Assembly (NCBI GenBank): GCA_900660155.1
Contig: CABFPE010000353.1
Coordinates: 439,785 to 503,784, forward strand
DNA length: 64,000 nucleotides
Direction of reading: 5' to 3'
DNA from: Hofstenia miamia
Taxonomy: Eukaryota; Xenacoelomorpha; Acoela; Hofsteniidae
Shown here: one piece after another, positions 12,113 through 24,100 of the stretch
How positions within the stretch are numbered: position 1 is the stretch's first letter
Layout: each line of letters begins with the position of its first letter
The notes under the pieces: generated by a model
Databases searched by the model: none
What the model was told of the DNA's origin: nothing
The model's input: the letters and a program-made list of their open reading frames with translations, nothing else
Made by a program: the position numbers and the translations under genes

Positions 12113-15100
12113 CTAAAAACGAAATTTTATAAAGAGTTACAAAAAATCCCAACATAGCACAAAACTTTCTATAGAGCTTGGTTTAATATGTTTGAATCAC
12201 GCATGATCAAGGTTTACTTACTAGTTATAAGCATTGACGAAATGAAGAGGACCCCAGCAAATGGCAAAGCCAAAGACCATCACAAACACCATGATAGTGA
12301 TGCGGCGTTTACGTTGAGTGGCTGCTCGTTTTTGTGCAGCGTCATCTAAATCTTTCTTTGTTATCATTTTGGCTAAAGCGAACTCTGACGTCATCATAAC
12401 ATTAATTTGAGAAAATGGGGCTCACTAAACTAACTAGTAGGATTTGGCCATGCCTGAAATTTAAGGTATTCTTATTCATTAATAATACTTCAAACATCAC
12501 TTCTTAGGAAATTTGAAATATTGCAGAAATAGGTCATTCAGGAATGGAATCTAATGGCAAATTTGTAGATATTGGTTTTGGTTTGATTTTATATACGACT
12601 ATCAGATTTTATCATGGATATCTCAGAATATAATATATACATTTAATGATATGTATTTCATAGAAACTGTAAAATTACTTGAATATAATTACTTAATAAG
12701 TAAATCACATCACTATGCGATAAGATTAACACTTCAAGGTTTTACAAATAATTAAGTCCGCGTTATTAACATAGAAACTTATTTTGTTTAAGATAATGAC
12801 ACATTTTTGTATCAAAATTACCTCACAGCTAATGGCAAAATTTAAATCCATTTTACTAATTTGCCCTGTTAGTATTATCATCTCCAAGTGATGATGAATT
12901 GAAAAGATTCAGAAATGATAACTAGTAATTTCGACAGGGCATATTTATCTTCAAAATATTATGATCATATTAAAAGACTTAAATTATTTATATAAAGCAA
13001 ATATTAATTTTATATTTCAGCACTTAGTCCCCTCAACCTCCTTTGATAAAGCCTGAAACATTTAGTTTGTTTTTAAAATCTCTGCAAGATTCGAAACATT
13101 ACTTACTGCAGTTTCTTAAATGATTTATAGTGAAAACCAAGAATGTAGCCATATACAAAAACAAAGCATATTTGGTGAAGTCCTTGTATAAATTTACAAG
13201 AATGTAAGGAGAACTTTTCGATATTATGTATAGAAAAGTCAAAAGATGTCCAATAAATAGTAATTTTACTTAGAATAAATCTGAAAATTTCAAGACACCC
13301 AGTGAGCATTATTAAACATGCATATTTATAGTCCTATTAAGCCTGAGTTGAATTTTGGGGTGCACTGTTGAGCAATCCATGACTTTCAAGCAACGATATC
13401 CAAGATTTTTGATTAGGTGATTCCCGGTTTTAAACTACCTTTACAAAACTATATGACTCATACTTCTATTTTGGACAAGAAGTGTTGTGGTTTCATTCAA
13501 TATTATAATGGAATAACGTTGTAGTTACCAGAGTATAAGAAAGAAATATATTTTTATGAATTGATTTCATTTTTCTCTTGTTTAATCACAGGTGTTATTC
13601 CATGGATCAACATTCACTTCTAAATCCATTGAATATTTAGACCTAACCTACCCGAACCTTACATTAATCAAGCCATAACCGTAATCCCAACCTATTCCAA
13701 CTCGCATCTTAACCCTAACCCAAGCCATAACTTCTTGATTCTATGCATTAGTAAGGCTATAACATCAAGGAATGGACACATATGATGATTGCAGATAAGT
13801 ATGAAGTATGCAATACAAAGCTTTGATTATACTTGACAAGGTTTGTCTATAATTATCATTGATATAAACTTGTGTTTTGACATTTCAATTCAAAATTTAT
13901 TAAATTAAATATTAAACGTTTGACTTATTTCAAAACTATCTTGTTTACGCTCGAATTGTGCTTTAATTGTAGATTTAGTTGTTAATATAAAATATCCGCA
14001 TATAAAAAATAATACATCTTGACAAATACTCAATCTATAATAAAATAATTAATTAATAATTATCCTACTTGCGATTTGCTGAGCCTCGAAATAACGACAG
14101 AAATGTTCTGTATAGCTGTTCAATGCATCCTACTGTTTCTTGTAATTACTGACATAACTTGCCTTCGAGAATACCGAAGCGACATTGATAAACGGCTAAT
14201 AAATTAATTAAAACTTGTATCTAGTTAGCAGCTGCCAAACCAGGATTACAAACCACAAAAGCTTATCACTAGTTGTTTCTTACAGCATCAAATTGCAAAT
14301 TATTTAGATAAATTGGTGTTAAAGCGATGCGCGTACGGCATTTTTTTATACATATTCTATTAAGAAAATTTTATAGATTTTTGAATGTTTTAACCTTCAA
14401 ATGCTCTGAAAATTTTTTTCTGATTTTGTGTTTTGGGGTCTTGAAGACCCCAATTGTATTTGAGTTTCTAATTCTCGCTATTGTTTTTATTATTGATATA
14501 ATTTTGTTTCCTTTTTTAGAAATGCAATGTAGGACAACAAAACAAATGATTTACTTCTTCCAAGCTGCTAATTGGTAGTGCAAGCTTCTACACATTTTGT
14601 ACAAATTATTCACGAATGGTTACCACAAACATGCTCCCAACACAATAAGCATGTTGTCCTGGTTTTTCTGTCAGAACTTCTTTTACATTGACAGCATCAC
14701 ATTCGATTTGGTATTGAAGGATTTAGATCAAACACAACACGGATTTTTCTAAGTGGATTTGAAAATTTACTAGCAGAAATAACCTCCGCCTGAATGAGAA
14801 TTTTGAATCCCAGTCAGGATGGACGTTGGAATGAAGCACAAAGGCATTAAAACAGGAAATGTCAATAAGATTACAAAAAACAGCAATATCCCATCAGCAA
14901 GATTTGTATTTAACTGTAGAGTGTAGGTGCTCAACCTTTCATCAAGGCTATCAACAATCTCCTTTTGCTTGATTGCAGTGCTGAATAACTTTAGGATTCT
15001 TGTTAGTTGCTGTAGACACTGCTTGCGTATCATCCTGAATAGAGAACCAATGTTACTTTATTTGGCTTTGGTTTATATCAAACAAGCAAAATTTTATCAT

Positions 15101-18100
15101 TTGTTGAAATAAACGAATTTGGATGAATTCAGTTCGCTTCCCTTATGTGCTCGCATCTTGATAGGAATCTCTTCTCACATAGGTATCATCGTTCCACAAA
15201 TTGTTTTCTATCAAATTGTAGTGGACAGAAAAAGTTATTCATGATCAATCCAATTCTCGAGTTCTTCAAAAGAGAAGTTAGATTAACAACATTAGTCAAT
15301 AACTGTTAATTGGCACCACAATACATTTCACTAACAATATCCAAGATGAGCATCAGCAAGTATCTAGAATTTCATCCCGTACTTAACTGTCTTAAAAGGA
15401 ATTTATTGAATGTAGCAACAGCAGCCTCTATTTGAAAACAGTTTTTCAGCAATGGTAATATGCAGACCAGGATTAATAAAGGCTTGAATTCATTAACTAT
15501 GCCGTCAATGATGAGGTGAATAGCAGCTAATTATCAGAGCTGCAGACGAGCAGTACTTGTTTGGGTATTATCAAAGTGAAGAAATTGGTTAATCTCACAA
15601 AATTTTGTAATACACATTGTATTTCTATACACCTGACGATCATAAGTCGCATCCATAGTTCTTGAATACTCTCACCACTACTACAATAAAACAACAAAGT
15701 ATTACTAACCCAATAAATGCCTTGTGTTACATTGTTGTAAAGTCTTCCCAATTTTCTCTTTTTCTATGCTGTCATTCCCTGTTTGTCCCAATTCAAATTG
15801 TTTCAATGAGGCTTTATCAAATATTGCAATAAAAGCTGATGTAACAATACACAAATTTGGATGTAATGCCATTTGCAAGTCGCAGTATATTTCACAAGAG
15901 TCGCTGTCCATGAATTGAAGGAGATTCAGCATTCTAGCACTCACCAAAAGGGCTAACCAGTATATGATTTGAAGCAATAGTTGTTGGCTTTGCATTTTCA
16001 GATGATGCAATCAATTCAATATCATTGCTAATACTTTTTCGTCCAATGGTAGTTCCTCAGCAGATATGTATGAAGTGCCTTCATCAGTTTGAGCTGCCAT
16101 CATAACGCTGATAAATAGTGTCCTTAGCTGCACAGTTTCGGCTCGATTTTGCCATTAAACTGTTTTGCTAGGACACATAGAAGGATCAAAACGCATGTAG
16201 AAATTGGCATTCAAAAATAATATGTATTTAAGTAAAATGAAAACATTTTTGTTTAAATACGTAATGGAGTCTTCAATACCCCAAAAGCTCTAAAAAGAAT
16301 ATTAACATGCTAAATGTATACAAGAAATCACAATAATATTTTTTAACATTCAAAACATGGCAACTGATAAAATACTAATTCTCTCCCAACACCAACATTA
16401 AAAATTGTACAGATTAAAAGTTACGCTTATTTTAACCTCCTCTAGGGTCTCAAAGACCCCAAAAAGAGCGAACCCTTTTATCGTTGATTGTTAGATGCAT
16501 ACGTATATGCTTTATAACCTGAGGCACGAGCACGGCACGAAATTAAAAAAATTCAAACTCGAGTCCTCCACGGCACGAAAATCTACAAATTTTTAATCAT
16601 CAGTGAAGCGCCAACTTAATTATTTCGTTGAACGTAAAAGGCATCTTCGATTATACCTGTATGAATGAAATGAAATGTTTTTATCAACAAATTGTTTCGA
16701 TAGTTTAAAAAAGTTTTCAAGAAACAAAACTTTCAATGATTTTAATGTGCAAATTAATAGATTTAGAAAATCAAAAAAATAATATAATTTACACCTAATT
16801 TAATTGGAACGTGCACGGCACGGGCACTAAATTTTCTGTAAAATTGGGCATGGCACGAAACAAAGCGCGAAACGGTTCCAACACTGCATGATGTGACAGT
16901 ATTAAATTTAATGACTTATTCAGTGTGTTATTTTAATTAAAATTTTCGTGTTCCGTAGTCGTGCATTACGCAATATTTTATCGTATAGATATTTCATATT
17001 TTCGTGTAGATATTTCGAGTATTTGTGTTTTTTTTGCTTAATCTATATAAAGAAAGAAGCATTTGTCTAGGGATTAGATTCTGATAGTGCATTGAATACA
17101 CCGGATACCAGATAATTCCGGATAATTTGGCTGCCTGATGCCGGATAATATATTGTTCAATTATTATTATTATTAATGAAGATCAACCTCATTTCTAAAT
17201 TAATATCGACCTCTTGAGAATAAAAATAAATAAATATTAAATAGACTACGTCCTGATATGTCAGAAAAACTTGTTTTGTTGCATGATAACTTCCACATAA
17301 TTGAAAAAATTTAGCTTTTTCCTTGAAAAATCCATTTTTATCTCAGAATTATGTTATCCGGCAAAATTCGATAAACAAGTTAAATTTTACCGGATACCAG
17401 ATATCCGGTTGTGTAATTGCCGATTTTCCGTATACCGGCACATCCCTACATTTATCTTCAATATTTAAATAGGATTGCGGTAAGAGACAAATGAAAAGCA
17501 ATTGTAAGAGAAATTTGTTGTCGTGCATAAGCTATTTTTAACAATTGTTCTTATTTTTCCAGCTTAAGTCCATTCACCCTGTTACTGGATCGGAGACCAG
17601 ATTCTGAAAACAAGCGTTCAACGGAGCCCGAGCTGAGAGATATTGAAGGAATTTTAAGAAAGCAGTTAACCAACTTTAAAATATAAATTATTTTAATTTT
17701 TGCAAGTATTTTGTGTATTTTACTCAACTAAGTAGATGGTTACTGTATTTTAGGTCAAACACTCGTGTATATTGTAACGTGAACAACACACCAGACTTGT
17801 TCGTTTGGTTGTTTAATAGGTCACCCCTCTTCTAATAGTTAATACTAAGGAAAGTACATACGAGTACACAAATATATTTGTTAATCTTTTGGGGCCTACA
17901 AAGTTTTCCTGTCGAGAACTATGACTATGTCAGTCTAATGGGAAAACGAATCGATAATAAATTCTACACAGCGACAGTGACCAGTTAAATTTACTCTTAA
18001 TCATCAATATTGGCTCTCGATATGTTAGAATTGCTCACCAGTGAGAATTCTGCCACTGCTCCAAATGATGGACAACATTCCAGCGTAACAGCCTAATATA

Positions 18101-21100
18101 ATCGCAAGAGGAATGATATAGACAATGAGAATCACAAAGCCATACGACAGCATTTCGTATTCAAATGAAATTATCGAGGTGCAATGCTTGTAGCCACTTA
18201 CTGGATCTACCAATACTCCGAATGTGAAGAAGTATGGAAAGCATAATATAAGTGAACCTAAAATAGAGTTATATATATACATATATATATATATACATAT
18301 ATATACATATATATACACATATACATATATATATATATATATATATACTATTAACAAATACAAGGCTGTTATATTGTCTCTAGCATTGTACATATAGGTG
18401 AAGTTGTGTTATTTGATCCTTACAGATCATTAGTCTTAGCCTGTTTCATTTTTCATTGAAATAGACAATCATGTGTTCATGTGATTTGGGGTTACTTGGT
18501 TACGATGAGATTGCCTAGATTTCCATTAATCGTATGTTTTATTGAATTTTATTAGTGCCGTAGTTTGTGTATCAAAGGCAAATTCAGTTGGACTACGGTA
18601 TAAAATGTAGGCCTATTTGGACCTCTATGAGAGGTTTATAAATTTATTTGAGGCTCTACAATTTAATATTAATGAAGACGTGCATTTCGGTGCATTTTCC
18701 CAATTCTTTTATTTTCAAGTTGGAGAGAATTACTTTTAGCATATGACACTAACCTTTTTTCATGAAATTTATACTATATAAAGCATTTTGAACTTAAAAA
18801 AATTTAATGGGATGGATACTCTAATCTTTTCACGGAAGAACCCACTGTCTCTGATTTCAGAAGGTCAGTGTCTGGTTTTCAGAGCATATTTATCCTGAAC
18901 GATAGATAGTTTCGAAACAGTAGCAGTTAGAGTTAATTTTAAACAATTGAAAAGTTTTCTCCAGTAAATCATTTATGTCACATTTGACTGTAATCAATGC
19001 AGTTGGTTTCATTAGCACTGACATTCCTCAAATCTGTCAAGTCAACGGCTAAAAACTTTAAAATGCCCAATCACTATATTTAATAACAGTAAATTTCAAG
19101 TCAGAGCGTCTGTTACTGATTGGGAATTGAATAAAATTACTTAATTGGACCAATTAATTGCAAATAGTAGGAATCCAATTATTTTCTAGGAAAATTAAAT
19201 ATTTTTAATACTTACTAATATAACACAATTCTATTATTGCTGATAATGCTACTAGCAGATAATGCATGTAATGAATTGCTTTTATTTCTATGAATCAAAA
19301 AATATTTAATTGATTGGATTATGAAAGAAAGCTAAAGTAGCCAGTCTGCACTGAAAATCCTTTTATTTCTATGAATCAAAAAATATTTAATTGATTGAAT
19401 TATGAAAGAAAGCTAAAGTAGCCAGTCTGCACTGAAAATCGATTTTTTTTAAATTTTCAACTTTGAGATTTTTACATTTCCAATGAATTCAGAAAGTTTT
19501 CATATACAATTAAGAAGTTTTAATCATGCCTCGCTGAAAAAGTAGTAAAAAATACTCTGAAGTTTTTTATCAACAAAATTTCAAAATTGAAGCCGTCAGA
19601 TCATTTGTAAAACGATCGTCAAAAAGTACTATTTAATGAAAAATTTGACAATTTGCAAGTCAGAAATGCTGCCCATCTAGGATATGATGTGTAACCCACT
19701 CTATGGGATTTTCCTATCAAGCTCTGTAAAAGTGATATATTGGGCATATTGAATAGAATTATTGATTTCCTCAAAACTTGAATTTTGACAATTTTTGGTG
19801 TGATTTTCTGCTTCGAAAAATATATTTTTTGTTATGAAATTTTCACTATATATAGTTCTGACATGTAGCTGGGACTTAAACTAAAGTCTTTTCAGATATC
19901 TTAGTAAATTTTGATTTTATTACCGTCATTTATATATAATTGGCTTAACACTACTTTTAGAAAAAAATTCGATAACTTAAAGTATTAGAAGTGCTGAAAA
20001 TATTTTTAGTTTAAGTTCTATTCATATCTTCATTTGACAAAATGAGCATTATTTGAGAAATGTATCTCTTTTTTGTCAAATGATATGATTGAAAAACTAA
20101 AGCCTTAAAAACTAGTTAATTGGATGTCATGGCAATCATGCTCTTGATTATAAGATATAATTTCTAAGGTACTATTTCAAAATATTAATGATCAAGAATA
20201 GTATTTAAAGATTAAATTATTTTAATTAAAAGTGAAAACTTACTTGAATATAAGAAATGAATTATATTTTCAAGATATTTTTTTCAAAAACAAGACAGTT
20301 TTTATGATTTTAGATGTCTCATGAATCGCAAAAATTGTTACAAAAGTTCAATACAAAAGCAAACTTGCAATGAGTCTTCGAAATTGGAGCATATTTCAAA
20401 GTGCTTAAGCATAACTTAGCACGAATATTAGGTGTTCTTGGTCTCTCAAAAATCTCAATTTGTTAAACCTTCAGGTAATTTTAAGCTCATATTTCCATTG
20501 TGTAATATACACAGCGAAATTCNCAGTAAATTTCAAGTCAGAGCGTCTGTTACTGATTGGGAATTGAATAAAATTACTTAATTGGACCAATTAATTGCAA
20601 ATAGTAGGAATCCAATTATTTTCTAGGAAAATTAAATATTTTTAATACTTACTAATATAACACAATTCTATTATTGCTGATAANTTAAAAGTGAAAACTT
20701 ACTTGAATATAAGAAATGAATTATATTTTCAAGATATTTTTTTCAAAAACAAGACAGTTTTTATGATTTTAGATGTCTCATGAATCGCAAAAATTGTTAC
20801 AAAAGTTCAATACAAAAGCAAACTTGCAATGAGTCTTCGAAATTGGAGCATATTTCAAAGTGCTTAAGCATAACTTAGCACGAATATTAGGTGTTCTTGG
20901 TCTCTCAAAAATCTCAATTTGTTAAACCTTCAGGTAATTTTAAGCTCATATTTCCATTGTGTAATATACACAGCGAAATTCAATCTCTAAAAGAAATTAT
21001 GTAAAAAAGTGCGGATACGCCGACCTAATATAAAAACCTATAGGAATTATGCGACTCTTAAAACAAAGAAAAATGTAAATGAAAAGGAATGTTAAAAATC

Positions 21101-24100
21101 CTTAGGAGAATTAGTTTGGAATTCCAGAAAATTACGAAGTTCTATAAACAGGTCGATGGTAATAAAATTTATATTAATGAAGACAATTATTCGATACTTC
21201 ACTTTAGCTCCTAACGGTAGATGCCATTAAAAGACGAAATTCAAAAACAATTAACAATGCATGTCAATTCTCTGTCAGAAGAGCGCAATTTAGATAATGA
21301 AGGGTTTAGTAATGTCATTAAAAATAACCGATCCAAACGATCAGAGATGAAATGAGCGCCACACTATTTCTCCGATATTCCAATGCCTTCATCGGGTAGC
21401 GTATCGAAAGGAATCGATCAATAGTCATTAAAGTCAGTGTACAGCAAGTGATAAGCGCAGACATCTAAATATCATTCTTAACTACTTAAATATTGAGATA
21501 CTTGCTTGTCTTAATGCATTTTAAATGCATTACTTAAATTATCAAGTACAAATATATTTTAGTTACTTCAAATATCATCTAAGCTTCATTCCAGAACCCA
21601 ATGATTTAAATTAGCCAAAATTTCTGCATTTTTACTAAACATTGAGTTGTGAGCACAGACGAAACGAGTCAATTCTGCGTCAAACTCATCAATCACACGT
21701 TCAAGGTGCTCTAAAAATCAAAATTTTGTCACGAGAAGACGATAAGAGCATGGGGCTTTGCATCAAACAAACAATCTTAATATAGGCATTTCCCATAAGT
21801 TTTGTCGCATTTAAGAAAAATAAGAAAAATATTTATCCAACAATAATTATATTGAACAATTTAGTTATCATTGTCACTTAAACGATTAAAATAATTTCCC
21901 TCGGCATCAATGCATCGTTGCCAACGACTTGGAAGCTCCATAAACGCTTTTCGGTAAAATTCTTTACCCTTATTTGAGCTCCATTCACTCACATGACAAA
22001 CTAAATCATCTTCATTTGTAAAATTTTTATCTTTAAATGATGCTTTCAAGGCACTAAAAAGATAAAAATCACTTGGTGATAAATCCGGCGAGTAAGGAGG
22101 GTGTGGAATAGGATTGATATTTAATTCTCGCAGTTTCTCTTGGGTTGCCATTGCCGTATGAGGGCGAGCATTGTCCTGGAGTAGAAACAAGTTTGTTGAA
22201 TCAGAAGAGACCGATCGACGACGTTTATCATGTAGTGCAACTTTGAGCTTGTCCAGAAATTGACAGTACAGTTCTGCTGTTATTGAAACATTCCTTGGTA
22301 AGGTTTCAAAAAGAATTATGCCCTTACAATCCCAGAAAAAAATTCCCAATTGTTTTTTGACTGTCATTGATGATCGCCGATTAAACTGTGGAGGCTCATC
22401 ACCAGACCCTCTCCATGACTTGTGATGAATACCAGGTGTCTTGCGATCGTTCTCCCAGTACAACCAAGCTTCATCGACTGTTACCAATTGATTCAAGAAA
22501 TTGTTTCTTCTATACATTGACAAGAGCTCACCTGATATTTTTACTCGATTGTTTTTATTCTCTTCACTCAATTTATGAGGAACCCACTGAAAAGCAAGAT
22601 ATTTCTTTCCCATGTCGATCAGGTGTCTCCAAATTGTTGATTTTCCAACTCCAATAGCTTCAGCCATTTCTGTACAGGTAGCATGTTTATTCGTTGATAT
22701 GTACTCTTCGATTTGTTCGTTTACGTTGTCAGTTGAAGGTCTTCCTGATCTTTCAGCATCGTCTGTCGTCAATTCATTGTTCCTAAATTTTGAGACCCAT
22801 CGCTGAGCTGTTCGAATAGACAATACATCCTTTCCCAAAGTTTGACAAATTTCTTTGGCAATTTCTGTTGCATTGAGGCCTCGAAGATGAAAAAAATAAA
22901 TCAATTTTCGTATGTCGCTTTTGTCAAATTCCATAACCAATCAATATTTTCTAAAAGTGATAAAAATGACATTAACAACTAATCACTATTTTAATTGATA
23001 ACTAATCAAATGACATGTAAAATTAATTATATTCACAAATTGTTGTTTTATTGTGACATAAGTAGACGACAAAACTTATGAAACAAGCCTATATTTTAGT
23101 TATTGTGAACTGTCGGACAGTGCCGACAGAAAAATTTCTTGTTTATAACCTAAGAACGGTTTATTTCATTTAAATTGTATGATCCCCGATAGAAGAGATG
23201 AATGAATAAATACTTAAGGTCAGGTTTAATCATAAAAAACGTCTTTGACAGAGCCGGACAAAGTTAGAAACATATCAGATACATTAAATTGATTATTAGT
23301 TAAAAAAATATGTCGACACGGTCCGTTGCAAATGTACTTATAAATAGCTTTTAAAATATTTATATGTATTAATGGATTTTGTCAACCCAACATCTAATCC
23401 CACACAGTANTTCCTGATCTTTCAGCATCGTCTGTCGTCAATTCATTGTTCCTAAATTTTGAGACCCATCGCTGAGCTGTTCGAATAGACAATACATCCT
23501 TTCCCAAAGTTTGACAAATTTCTTTGGCAATTTCTGTTGCATTGAGGCCTCGAAGATGAAAAAAATAAATCAATTTTCGTATGTCGCTTTTGTCAAATTC
23601 CATAACCAATCAATATTTTCTAAAAGTGATAAAAATGACATTAACAACTAATCACTATTTTAATTGATAACTAATCAAATGACATGTAAAATTAATTATA
23701 TTCACAAATTGTTGTTTTATTGTGACATAAGTAGACGACAAAACTTATGAAACAAGCCTATATTTTAGTTATTGTGAACTGTCGGACAGTGCCGACAGAA
23801 AAATTTCTTGTTTATAACCTAAGAACGGTTTATTTCATTTAAATTGTATGATCCCCGATAGAAGAGATGAATGAATAAATACTTAAGGTCAGGTTTAATC
23901 ATAAAAAACGTCTTTGACAGAGCCGGACAAAGTTAGAAACATATCAGATACATTAAATTGATTATTAGTTAAAAAAATATGTCGACACGGTCCCTTGCAA
24001 ATGTACTTATAAATAGCTTTTAAAATATTTATATGTATTAATGGATTTTGTCAACCCAACATCTAATCCCACACAGTATCGTGAGTCAATAATAGACAGA

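Noticed and set aside
13600-13780. Interstitial telomeric repeat
   Set aside because: Only one or two CCCTAA-like words in degenerate order, and no tandem array.
18258-18393. Extension of the TM5 exon frame through YIYIYIY repeats
   Set aside because: It is a chance translation of the (AT)n tract. The exon starts at the acceptor at 18257.
22388-22806. Plus-strand open frames opposite the mariner transposase
   Set aside because: They are shadows of the intact minus-strand transposase gene.
23394-23609. Second mariner transposase N-terminus
   Set aside because: It is an N-joined echo of 22742-22940, not an independent insertion.
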